From contig JAOPVG010000611.1 of the NCBI GenBank assembly GCA_025966255.1, positions 1-6,127 on the forward strand: 6,127 bases of DNA. The letters run 5' to 3'. Under the pieces are notes generated by a model, which did not search any database, was not told the DNA's origin, and saw only the letters and a program-made list of their open reading frames with translations. Positions 1 to 6,127 of the stretch are shown piece after piece. Positions within the stretch are counted from its first letter, which is position 1, and each line of letters starts with the position of its first letter. The translations under genes were made by a program, and so were the position numbers. The stretch comes from Jatrophihabitans sp. Its GTDB lineage: Bacteria; Actinomycetota; Actinomycetes; Mycobacteriales; Jatrophihabitantaceae.

Positions 1-866
1 TCCGGCAGCATCACCGGCAGGTCCGCTGGCGTCGTGTCGCTCGCCAGCGCCGCGAAGGCCTGCTTGACGATCCGATCCTCCAAGGAGTGGTAGGCGAGCG
101 CGACGATCCGCCCGCCGACCTGCAACCGGTCCAGGGCGGCCGGCACGGCCGCGCGCACCGCGTCGAGCTCACCGTTCACCTCGATGCGCAACGCCTGGAA
201 GGTTCGTTTGGCTGGGTGGCCCCCGCGCCGGCGTGTCGCGGCGGGGATCGCCTGACGCACCAGTTCGGCCAGCTGAGCAGTTGACCGGAGCGGGGCCACC
301 CGGCGCTCGCGATCGATGGCTTGTGCGATCCGCAAAGCGAACCGCTCCTCCCCGTACTCCCGCAGGATGCGGGCGAGTTCACGCACGGAGTACTCGTTCA
401 CCACGTCGTCGGCGGTAACGCCGGATTCCTGGTCCATGCGCATATCCAGGGGTGCGTCCTGCGCGTAGGCGAAGCCGCGCTCGGCGACGTCGAGCTGCAT
501 CGAGGACACCCCGAGGTCGAACAGCACTCCGTCGACGCCGCTGAAGCCGAGCTCGTCGAGCACCTCCGGCATGCGGTCGTAGACGGCGTGCACGAGATGG
601 ATACGTCCGGCGTAGGGCGCCAGGCGCTCCCGGCTGCGGGCCAGGGCGGCGGAATCGCGGTCGAGTCCGACGAGGGTGAGCTGGGGATGGGCCGCTAGCA
701 GCGCCTCCGCGTGGCCACCGAGCCCGAGGGTCGCGTCGACGGCGACGGCCGGCCGGTCGGCGAGCGCCGGCCCGAGCAGCGTCAGCACCCGCTCGAGCAG
801 CACCGGGACGTGAGCGGCCGGCGGCGTCGCGCCACCTGCGCGCGGGGTTTCCTCCCGGTCGGCCAT
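1..866 (-). CDS. rsmH: 16S rRNA (cytosine(1402)-N(4))-methyltransferase RsmH (MraW), 3' end cut by window edge
   Basis: RsmH uses S-adenosylmethionine to N4-methylate C1402 of 16S rRNA in the ribosomal P site; it acts in the cytosol and is encoded in the dcw cluster. Translating the minus strand from the ATG at 864-866 gives 288 unbroken codons to the window edge; about 30-40 C-terminal residues should be missing given a usual length near 310-330. Visible hallmarks are the family opening [10 protein letters not shown] (residues 19-28), the SAM-binding loop [10 protein letters not shown] (43-52), the acidic LVGLDRD strand, [10 protein letters not shown] (117-126), the PLDMRMD segment, and HSLEDRIVK starting at H260. 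The start is chosen because it is the only ATG just before the conserved opening, leaving an 18-residue extension. The frame stays open upstream to about 940 but offers no ATG/GTG/TTG there. No strong Shine-Dalgarno is seen, only a weak GAGAG about 10 nt upstream. It lies 184 bp downstream of mraZ on the same strand, so it is probably cotranscribed. Confidence 0.97.
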   Translation of the reverse strand, partial: MADREETPRAGGATPPAAHVPVLLERVLTLLGPALADRPAVAVDATLGLGGHAEALLAAHPQLTLVGLDRDSAALARSRERLAPYAGRIHLVHAVYDRMPEVLDELGFSGVDGVLFDLGVSSMQLDVAERGFAYAQDAPLDMRMDQESGVTADDVVNEYSVRELARILREYGEERFALRIAQAIDRERRVAPLRSTAQLAELVRQAIPAATRRRGGHPAKRTFQALRIEVNGELDAVRAAVPAALDRLQVGGRIVALAYHSLEDRIVKQAFAALASDTTPADLPVMLP

Positions 867-957
867 CTGCGCTGCTCTCTCGCGGTGTTCGGTCAGGGAT
901 CTGACGGGGCGCGGCCCGTGGTGGGGACTGGTGGAGGGACGTTGTATCTGGTCCCCG

Positions 958-1003
958 CCCGTCCCGCCTGGCGCCGGGGAAGTGGCGCCAGGAGGTGGAC
1001 GGG
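958..1003 (-). terminator. Strong GC-rich hairpin between mraZ and rsmH (possible attenuator or terminator)
   Basis: Two nested pairs of complementary arms are visible. The inner stem is 9 bp and perfect (CCTGGCGCC at 967-975 with GGCGCCAGG at 984-992) around an 8-nt loop. The outer stem is 7 bp and perfect (CCCGTCC at 958-964 with GGACGGG at 997-1003). They are separated by an asymmetric internal loop of 2 and 4 nt. Read in the mraZ to rsmH direction, no U-run follows the stem, so it is not a classical intrinsic terminator. It could be an attenuator, a U-less terminator of the kind proposed in some actinobacteria, or an RNA stability or processing element. The structure is seen directly; the function is inferred. 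Confidence 0.4.
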
Positions 1004-1010
1004 AGGAGGC

Positions 1011-1029
1011 CGGATCCAACGTGGATCCG
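1011..1029. repeat. Perfect 7-bp inverted repeat between mraZ and rsmH
   Basis: The arms CGGATCC (1011-1017) and GGATCCG (1023-1029) are exact reverse complements around a 5-nt spacer. The repeat sits 21 bp after the mraZ stop and 7 bp before the larger hairpin at 958-1003 in the direction of transcription, so the two form a tandem pair. As RNA it would be a short hairpin; as DNA it could be a dimeric protein site. Nothing in the sequence decides between these. Confidence 0.5.
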
Positions 1030-1050
1030 CTCGGCGGGTCGGCGAACTCG

Positions 1051-1482
1051 TCAGAGGACTCCGGGCAGCACCTCCTCGGCGATGTCGGCGAACGCGGGTT
1101 CGGTGGCCTCGAGGTACTCCTGCCAGGCCGCGGCGTCCCACACCTCGATGCGGGTGTTGGCGCCGATGACGACGCAGTCCTTGGTGAGGCCGGCATACAA
1201 GCGCAGTGTCGGCGGCACGGTGATCCGACCCTGCCCGTCAGGGGTTTCGTTGGACGCGCTGGCAAACAGCACCCGGCCGTAGTCCCGCACTCGGCGGTCG
1301 GTCACGGGCGCGCTGCGCAGGGCGTCGGTGACCCGGCTGAACTCGGTGACCGGGAAGACGTAGAGGCACCGGTCCTGTCCTTTGCAGATCACCAGTCCTC
1401 CTTCCAGGTCCGGCCGAAATCGAGCAGGCAGCGCCAGGCGGCCCTTGTCGTCGAGGCGCGGCGTGTGGGTGCCGAGGAACAT
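1051..1482 (-). CDS. mraZ: Transcriptional regulator MraZ
   Basis: MraZ is a DNA-binding regulator, with an AbrB-like double-swapped fold, of the dcw cluster; in Escherichia coli it represses its own promoter. The 143-residue product matches the usual family length of about 140-150. It shows the two tandem SpoVT/AbrB-like halves, each with a D-x-x-G-R signature: [14 protein letters not shown] near residues 10-23 and [10 protein letters not shown] near residues 82-91. The ATG at 1480-1482 gives the canonical N-terminus [15 protein letters not shown] and is preceded by a strong Shine-Dalgarno, which fixes the start. It is the first gene of the minus-strand unit leading into rsmH. The TGGGN repeats at 1531-1565 upstream are the expected operator for autoregulation. 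Identification is secure; autoregulation in this organism is inferred from the box. Confidence 0.98.
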   Translation of the reverse strand: MFLGTHTPRLDDKGRLALPARFRPDLEGGLVICKGQDRCLYVFPVTEFSRVTDALRSAPVTDRRVRDYGRVLFASASNETPDGQGRITVPPTLRLYAGLTKDCVVIGANTRIEVWDAAAWQEYLEATEPAFADIAEEVLPGVL

Positions 1483-1488
1483 CGGCCC

Positions 1489-1496
1489 TCACCTCC
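1489..1496 (-). promoter_or_regulatory. Ribosome binding site of mraZ
   Basis: On the minus strand GGAGGTGA lies 6 nt before the mraZ ATG, a near-perfect match to the anti-Shine-Dalgarno sequence. It confirms the mraZ start and contrasts with the weak site before rsmH. Confidence 0.85.
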
Positions 1497-1530
1497 GCCA
1501 CCGCGATTCGGGGAGATCAGCGCCGATCGT

Positions 1531-1565
1531 CGCCAACTCTCCCCACTGGACCCCACTGTAACCCA
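1531..1565 (-). promoter_or_regulatory. MraZ operator (MraZ box): TGGGN direct repeats with 10-bp period
   Basis: Read on the minus strand, the region contains TGGGT (1561-1565), TGGGG (1551-1555) and TGGGG (1541-1545), each separated by exactly 5 nt. One further 10-bp step gives a degenerate TGGCG (1531-1535). Three TGGGN repeats with 5-nt spacers is the published E. coli MraZ binding site near the mra promoter, which fits an octameric-ring protein contacting successive turns of DNA. The box lies about 60-80 nt upstream of the mraZ ATG and overlaps the predicted -10 and transcription start, a position suited to repression. Confidence 0.85.
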
Positions 1566-1582
1566 CAACATGCCACCGTCAA
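1555..1582 (-). promoter_or_regulatory. Predicted sigma-70-type promoter of mraZ-rsmH
   Basis: On the minus strand TTGACG (1577-1582) resembles the -35 consensus with five of six matches. TACAGT (1555-1560) fits the TAnnnT pattern of actinobacterial -10 elements. The spacer is 16 bp. The start of transcription would fall near 1548, giving a leader of about 65 nt. The -10 lies between the first and second TGGGN repeats, so bound MraZ would be expected to block it. The match is by eye only. Confidence 0.6.
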
Positions 1583-1696
1583 TCACCTCTTCAGGCGCGT
1601 CGAAGCAGCGGCGGGACAGACCCACCGAGATCGGACAGTGATGGCCTGAGGGCGGGTTGGTGATCCCCGGGAGTGCCTTGGTCGCCCCTCAATCGG

Positions 1697-1702
1697 CATA
1701 CT
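1697..1702 (+). promoter_or_regulatory. Weak candidate -10 element for the moxR operon
   Basis: CATACT matches TATAAT at four of six positions and would place a transcription start near 1709, about 37 nt before the chosen GTG. No convincing -35 is found 16-18 bp upstream, so this is only a candidate. A promoter somewhere in 1483-1745 is required by the divergent layout. Confidence 0.25.
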
Positions 1703-1732
1703 CGTGTTGCGCGGCACCCCGCGCTCGAGACC

Positions 1733-1738
1733 GAAGGA
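1733..1738 (+). promoter_or_regulatory. Ribosome binding site deciding the GTG start of moxR
   Basis: GAAGGA is followed by a 7-nt spacer and GTG at 1746-1748. No comparable site precedes the upstream in-frame GTG at 1704, so the later start is favoured. Confidence 0.65.
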
Positions 1739-1745
1739 CGCATAC

Positions 1746-2777
1746 GTGGACGACCTCCATCCCGCGGCCCGGCATGCCGGCGCAGACACCGTGCCCACTG
1801 CTACCGCCGTTTCCGCCGTCCGCGACGCCGGAGCCCGCATCGGGGCCAATATCGAGCAGGTCATCGAGGGCAAGCACCAGGCCGTGCTGATGGGCCTCGC
1901 GGTGTTACTCGCCGAAGGGCATCTCCTCATCGAGGACGTGCCCGGGGTGGGCAAGACGAAGTACGCGAAGGCCCTCGCCCGCTCGATCGACTGCTCGGTG
2001 CGGCGCATCCAGTTCACGCCCGACCTCCTGCCGAGCGACATCACCGGCGTCAGCGTCTACAACTCCGAGGACCGTGACTTCGAGTTCAAGCCCGGGCCGG
2101 TCTTCGCGAACATCGTCGTCGGCGACGAGATCAACCGCGCTTCCCCCAAGACCCAGGCCGCCCTCCTCGAGTGCATGGAGGAACGGCAGGTCACTGTCGA
2201 CGGCGTCACCTATCGCCTCGAAGCGCCGTTCATGGTGCTGGCCACCCAGAACCCGGTGGACATGGAAGGCACGTACCCGCTGCCTGAGGCCCAACGTGAC
2301 CGGTTCACCGCGCGAATCTCCATGGGCTATCCCGACCGCAACGCCGAGATCGCGATGCTGAGCGAGCACGCCGCGCTGGACCCGCTCGAGACCCTGCGGC
2401 CGGTCTCGGACGCCACCGAGATCCGGTCGTTGATCGGCGCGGTGCGTCGGGTGTACGTGTCCGAAGCTATCAAGGCCTACGCCGTCGATCTCGCCGAGGC
2501 CACGCGCCGGGCGAGCGAGATCCGGCTCGGCGCGTCCCCCCGCGCCACGCTGCAGCTGCTGCGGGCGGCGAAGGCGTGGGCCGCGCTGGGCGGACGCGAG
2601 TACGTCATTCCCGACGATCTGCAATACCTGATCTCCCCGGTCATGGGCCATCGGTTGCTGCTGACGGCCGAAGCGCATGTCGCGGGCCGCACGACCGGCG
2701 ACATACTCGGTCGTATCGCGCAAGTGACGCCCATCCCGGCCGAGGCCGCCGCCGCCGCCACGCACGGAACCCGCTGA
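1746..2777 (+). CDS. moxR: MoxR-family AAA+ ATPase
   Basis: MoxR ATPases are cytosolic AAA+ proteins thought to act as chaperone-like remodelling factors for partner proteins encoded beside them, usually DUF58 or vWA proteins. The 343-residue product shows Walker A EDVPGVGKT (63-71, K70), Walker B VVGDEINRA (E128), the family stretch SPKTQAALLE, sensor 1 ATQNP (N169), LPEAQRDRF (179-187), and a sensor-2 arginine in GASPRAT (R266) followed by the C-terminal lid domain. All key residues are present, so an active ATPase is expected. The GTG at 1746 is preferred because of its Shine-Dalgarno; an in-frame GTG at 1704 would add 14 residues unlike the family. It is the first gene of the plus-strand operon; the next gene starts 3 bp after its stop. 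Actinobacteria often have several MoxR paralogues, so the symbol denotes the family, not a specific orthologue. Confidence 0.95.
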   Translation: MDDLHPAARHAGADTVPTATAVSAVRDAGARIGANIEQVIEGKHQAVLMGLAVLLAEGHLLIEDVPGVGKTKYAKALARSIDCSVRRIQFTPDLLPSDITGVSVYNSEDRDFEFKPGPVFANIVVGDEINRASPKTQAALLECMEERQVTVDGVTYRLEAPFMVLATQNPVDMEGTYPLPEAQRDRFTARISMGYPDRNAEIAMLSEHAALDPLETLRPVSDATEIRSLIGAVRRVYVSEAIKAYAVDLAEATRRASEIRLGASPRATLQLLRAAKAWAALGGREYVIPDDLQYLISPVMGHRLLLTAEAHVAGRTTGDILGRIAQVTPIPAEAAAAATHGTR

Positions 2778-2780
2778 GGT

Positions 2781-4097
2781 ATGGCTCGGCGCCGCGCGGG
2801 ATTCACCACTCGAGCCAGCTGCCTGCTCGCGGCCGGCATCACCGCGGTGCTCTGCGGCGTGCTGCTCGGCGAGACTGACCTCGTCCGCGCCGGCGTGCTG
2901 GCCGCGGCCGTGCCGTGTGCCGCCGCCGTCGTCGTGCACCGCTCTCGGGTCCGCGTGGCGAACCGCCGCAGCGTCGACCCGCCGCGGGCGGCGGCCGGGC
3001 AATCGGTCACCGCGCACCTGACGATCACCAACCGGTCGCTGCTGCCCACCGGCGCGCTGATGCTCGAGGACCAGTTGCCCGACCGCTTCGCGGGGCGGGC
3101 CCGGTTCGTGCTCGATTCGCTGGGCAGCCACGAGGTGCGCACCGTGTCCTACCGGATGCCGAACCTCGGCCGCGGGCGTTACCGAGCCGGGCCGCTGCGG
3201 ATCCGGCTCAGCGATCCGTTCCACATGATCGACCTCACTCGGTCGTTCACGGCCACGACCGAGTTCGTGGTGACGCCCGTGGTCGACCGGTTGCCGCCGG
3301 TCGAACCGGCTCGCTCGGACGATCTTGGCGAGAGCTCGGGCAGCCACTCGATCGGCTCCCACGGCGCCGACGACGCGTCGACCCGCGAGTACCGCATCGG
3401 CGACGACCTCCGCAAGATCCACTGGCGCTCGTCGGCCCGCACCGGCGCGTTGATGGTGCGTCAGGAGGAACGGCCGTGGCGCGCGCAGACGACCGTGCTG
3501 CTCGACCTGCGGGCGGCCGCCCACGCGGTGGCACCGGACGACATGCTGGAGGGGCTGGACCCGCGGCTCACCAGCAGCCTGGAGTGGGCCGTCAGCGCCG
3601 CGGCCAGCATCGGCAGCCAGGCGATGCGAGCCGGCCGGGACGTCGGCTTGATCGCCGACCCGATGCAGCCGGAACGACTCCGCTTCGGGGACTCCGGTTT
3701 GTTGTCCACCCACCTTGCGTGCGTCCAGCCGGTGAGCCACTCCGACTTCGGGCCCATCGCCGGGTTGCTGCGCGCCGCTGCACGCGATTCGGCGCTGGTC
3801 GCGCTCCTCGGCCGCCTCGACCCACCCGCGCTGCGCCTGCTCGCCGACGCACATCCGCGCGGCCGGTCCTCCCCCGCCTTCGCTCTGCTGCTGGACGTCG
3901 ACACCTGGGCGGCCGGACCGGATCGCGATCTTGGCGACGGCTCGGCCCCGTCCGAGACCGAAGGCGCTGCGGCCGTGCTTCGCAGCGCCGGTTGGCGGGT
4001 CACCGTCGTCGGCCAGGGCTCGACCACGGCGCAGGTGTGGCAGGTGCTGCTGGCCGGCTTCACGACGTCGGGCCGCACGGCGGCGGTGCGACGATGA
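2781..4097 (+). CDS. DUF58 domain-containing membrane protein
   Basis: DUF58 proteins are usual partners of MoxR ATPases; their biochemical role is mostly undefined. This 438-residue protein has two N-terminal hydrophobic segments (about 14-30 and 35-52) that should anchor it in the membrane as a hairpin. A beta-rich region follows (about 60-170, with [16 protein letters not shown]). The DUF58 signature starts at S200: [15 protein letters not shown] (202-216) then [13 protein letters not shown]. After it, VLLDLR (D242) sits where vWA-like folds carry a MIDAS DxSxS motif, but here the sequence is D-L-R-A-A, so metal binding by this motif is doubtful. The ATG is 3 bp after the moxR stop with only a GAGG overlapping that stop, which suggests translational coupling. 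Its own stop overlaps the next start in ATGA. Family assignment is secure, function is inferred from context. Confidence 0.93.
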   Translation: MARRRAGFTTRASCLLAAGITAVLCGVLLGETDLVRAGVLAAAVPCAAAVVVHRSRVRVANRRSVDPPRAAAGQSVTAHLTITNRSLLPTGALMLEDQLPDRFAGRARFVLDSLGSHEVRTVSYRMPNLGRGRYRAGPLRIRLSDPFHMIDLTRSFTATTEFVVTPVVDRLPPVEPARSDDLGESSGSHSIGSHGADDASTREYRIGDDLRKIHWRSSARTGALMVRQEERPWRAQTTVLLDLRAAAHAVAPDDMLEGLDPRLTSSLEWAVSAAASIGSQAMRAGRDVGLIADPMQPERLRFGDSGLLSTHLACVQPVSHSDFGPIAGLLRAAARDSALVALLGRLDPPALRLLADAHPRGRSSPAFALLLDVDTWAAGPDRDLGDGSAPSETEGAAAVLRSAGWRVTVVGQGSTTAQVWQVLLAGFTTSGRTAAVRR

Positions 4098-6127
4098 CCG
4101 CGACCCACGCCGGCACCAAGGCCCCCGACCGGCTGGCCACCAAGCGCACGCTGCTCGCCCTGCTCGCGAGCGCCCTCGGCATGGTGCCGCTCAAGGGCCT
4201 GTTCTCCGACTACGGCTGGCTGATCGACGCTTGGTTGACGATGCTCGTGGTGGTCGGTCCGGCCGCTTTGCTTCGGCTGCGCCGCCCGCCGAGCGCACTC
4301 GACATCTGGCCCGGCATCATCCTGCTCGTCCCATGGCTGACCCTGCGCTACGTCCACCAGCACGCCTGGGCCGGCTTCATCCCGACGACGCGCACCTGGC
4401 ACGATCTGTCGCTGCTGATGACCGACCTGCACCACACGACTCGCGACGAAGTCGCGCCCGTCCACACCACGATCGCGGTGCGGCTCGTGATCTGTGCCCT
4501 GCTCGGCCTGCTCGCGGCCCTGATCGACCTGATCGCCGTGGTCGGCCGCCGCGGCGCGCTCGCCGGGGTGCCCCTGCTGGTCGTGTACACCGTGGCCGGG
4601 GCGGTGCCCCGCCATCCGGTGGCGTGGCTCTGGTTCGCCGTGGCGGCGGCCGGCTATCTGATCCTGTTGGCGCTCGACGCCGGGGATGATCTCGACGGTT
4701 GGGGCCGACGTGTGCACGCACCGGGCGCGGGGCGGGGCCGAACGGCGCTCGCGGTGTCGACGCAGCGCATCGCCGCGGTCGCCATCGCCGCGGCCGTCGT
4801 GTTGCCCCTGCTGGTGCCCGGCCAATCGCGCAACTTCATCGCCGATGCGTTCCACGACGGCGGCGGTGGGATCGGCGGCTTCGGCGGCAGTGGCGGTGGC
4901 TCGATCAGCCCGTTCGCGGCCCTCCAGGGCCAGCTCAACCGCCCCAAGCCGGTCAAGCTGCTGGACGTCCACATGACCTCAGCGGGCGACGTGCAGCCGT
5001 TCTACATCCGGGTGAACGTGCTGTCCAAGTACAAGAACGATGTCGGCTGGGAGGTCGACAGCCACGGCAACACCGAACGGATGGACGAAACCTCCTTCGG
5101 CACTGAGCCCCCCGCGGGCACCGGCGCGGACTCGGTGACCATGGAGGCGCAGCTGAAGGTCGCCGGCCTCACCGGCAACACCCCGTCGTTCTCGATCCCG
5201 AACGGGGTGATCGGCGTCAGCGCGGCCACTACCTGGAGTCCGCAGGATCAGCTCCTGCTCGGCGATCGCGTGCACAGCGGCCAGACCATCACCGAGCAGT
5301 TCTCGCAACCGGCGCCGACCGTCGACCAGCTGTCGTCCGCCACTGGCGCCTCCGGCCCGGAGCTCAGCCAGTTCCTCCAGGTCCCGCCGGATCTGCCGCA
5401 GTACGCGCGAGACCTCGTGGCGGCGCAGACCAGGGGAAAGACCACCCCGTACGCGAAGGCCCGGGCGATCAGCGACTTTTTCGCCAACCCGCAGAACGAC
5501 TTCACCTACGACCTGAAGACGACGACCGGCGACTCGGGCAGTGCGCTGGTCGACTTCCTACAGAAGCGGCGGGGCTACTGCCAGCAGTACGCCGCGGCGA
5601 TGAGCATCATGTTGCGCGCCGCCGGAGTGCCCTCCCGCGTGGTGCTCGGCTACATGCATTCGGTCCCCGACCGGAACGGCAACTTCACCGTCACGACGTC
5701 AGACGCCCACGCGTGGGTGGAGGCCTACTTCGCCGGCCTCGGCTGGGTCCCGTTCGACCCGACGCCCACCACGGGGCTCGCGGGTGGCGCCAAGTCCGAC
5801 CTCGCCTGGGCGCCGCACTCGTACTCGAGCGGCGCCACGACTGCGCCGACGTCCAATGTGGCGCCGACGTCGCGCCCGGTCAGCCGGCCGACCTCGGCCG
5901 CGAACTCGAATGCGGCCGCGCCGACGAACACCTCGTCCGGCTCGGATTCGATCGCGCCGCTCATCTGGGTCGTGGCCGGACTCGTCGTGCTGGTCCTGCT
6001 CGCGCTGAGTCGGGCGGCGACGCGCGCGGGCCGCCGACGACGCCGCTACCAGACCGCCCGGCGCGACCGCGACGCCGACGCGCTCTGGGCGGAGCTCTCG
6101 GACACCGCGCTCGAACATGGATATGTG
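4094..6127 (+). CDS. TgpA-like multipass membrane protein with transglutaminase core, C-terminus cut by window edge
   Basis: This is the third partner of the MoxR-DUF58 operon, a membrane protein with a transglutaminase-like (papain-fold) domain outside the membrane; TgpA of Pseudomonas aeruginosa is the named relative. The frame is open for 678 codons to the window edge. Predicted membrane segments are about 20-36, 41-60, 69-84, 129-150, 154-171, 176-194 and 226-242 (DUF3488/TgpA_N region). A glycine-rich stretch (256-269) opens the extracytoplasmic part. The transglutaminase core has the full triad: C496 in [13 protein letters not shown]539 in [11 protein letters not shown] and D555 in WVPFDPTP. 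A Ser/Thr/Pro/Ala-rich linker (about 565-618) leads to an eighth membrane segment (620-638), then a basic cytoplasmic tail, where a DUF4129-type end is likely missing. The ATG overlaps the DUF58 stop as ATGA, implying coupled translation. Substrate is unknown; it could be a cysteine protease or cross-linker acting on envelope proteins. Confidence 0.94.
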   Translation, partial: MTATHAGTKAPDRLATKRTLLALLASALGMVPLKGLFSDYGWLIDAWLTMLVVVGPAALLRLRRPPSALDIWPGIILLVPWLTLRYVHQHAWAGFIPTTRTWHDLSLLMTDLHHTTRDEVAPVHTTIAVRLVICALLGLLAALIDLIAVVGRRGALAGVPLLVVYTVAGAVPRHPVAWLWFAVAAAGYLILLALDAGDDLDGWGRRVHAPGAGRGRTALAVSTQRIAAVAIAAAVVLPLLVPGQSRNFIADAFHDGGGGIGGFGGSGGGSISPFAALQGQLNRPKPVKLLDVHMTSAGDVQPFYIRVNVLSKYKNDVGWEVDSHGNTERMDETSFGTEPPAGTGADSVTMEAQLKVAGLTGNTPSFSIPNGVIGVSAATTWSPQDQLLLGDRVHSGQTITEQFSQPAPTVDQLSSATGASGPELSQFLQVPPDLPQYARDLVAAQTRGKTTPYAKARAISDFFANPQNDFTYDLKTTTGDSGSALVDFLQKRRGYCQQYAAAMSIMLRAAGVPSRVVLGYMHSVPDRNGNFTVTTSDAHAWVEAYFAGLGWVPFDPTPTTGLAGGAKSDLAWAPHSYSSGATTAPTSNVAPTSRPVSRPTSAANSNAAAPTNTSSGSDSIAPLIWVVAGLVVLVLLALSRAATRAGRRRRRYQTARRDRDADALWAELSDTALEHGYV

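Noticed and set aside
321..698. 125-codon plus-strand frame inside rsmH
   Set aside because: It is antisense to the conserved RsmH SAM-binding core and has no motif of its own.
1620..1624. Isolated TGGGT on the minus strand further upstream of mraZ, considered as an extra MraZ half-site
   Set aside because: It is alone, 59 bp from the nearest repeat and has no in-phase partner; such a 4-5-base match is common by chance in GC-rich DNA.
931..1641. 236-codon plus-strand frame antisense to mraZ and its upstream region
   Set aside because: It overlaps mraZ, its operator and the intergenic hairpins; the translation has no family features and is a GC shadow.
1704..1745. Upstream GTG start for the MoxR ATPase adding 14 residues
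   Set aside because: No Shine-Dalgarno precedes it and the added residues do not resemble the family; GTG at 1746 has GAAGGA at a 7-nt spacing.
1905..3854. 649-codon open frame on the minus strand, antisense to moxR and the DUF58 gene
   Set aside because: Its translation is rich in R, G, H, Q and A with no recognisable domain, and it lies opposite two clear genes. Long antisense frames are expected where third positions are nearly all G or C.
3461..4972. 503-codon open frame on the minus strand, antisense to the DUF58 and TgpA-like genes
   Set aside because: Same low-complexity composition, no motif, and full overlap with well-supported genes on the other strand.

Overview
The window comes from a GC-rich actinobacterium (order not resolvable from sequence alone). 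The evidence is codon use strongly biased to G/C in third positions, a GTG start, and a gene order (mraZ-rsmH next to a MoxR/DUF58/transglutaminase operon) that is typical of Actinobacteria. There are five protein genes: three complete, two cut by the window edges. No RNA gene, mobile element, CRISPR array or phage signature was seen.

Left half (1-1482, minus strand): the start of the division/cell-wall (dcw) cluster. mraZ (1051-1482) is transcribed first, then rsmH (866 down to the window edge, 3' end missing). Between them lies a 184-bp gap, long for this pair, holding two tandem inverted repeats (958-1003 and 1011-1029) that could act as an attenuator or processing site.

Centre (1483-1745): a 263-bp divergent intergenic region. 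On the minus strand it carries a well-formed MraZ operator: three TGGGN repeats in exact 10-bp register, plus a degenerate fourth. This overlaps a plausible sigma-70-type promoter (TTGACG, 16 bp, TACAGT) 60-100 nt upstream of mraZ. The plus-strand promoter for the opposing operon is only weakly visible.

Right half (1746-6127, plus strand): a tightly packed operon of a MoxR-family AAA+ ATPase, a DUF58 membrane-anchored protein, and a large TgpA-like multipass membrane transglutaminase that runs off the right edge. The genes are separated by 3 bp and then by a 4-base ATGA overlap, indicating translational coupling. This trio recurs widely in bacteria. The MoxR ATPase is thought to act as a chaperone-like remodeller with DUF58, and the transglutaminase-like domain faces outside the membrane; its exact substrate is generally unknown.

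Taken together this is a cell-envelope and division locus. None of the proteins looks novel. The parts most worth attention are regulatory: the MraZ box/promoter overlap, the tandem hairpins between mraZ and rsmH, and the shared divergent control region.
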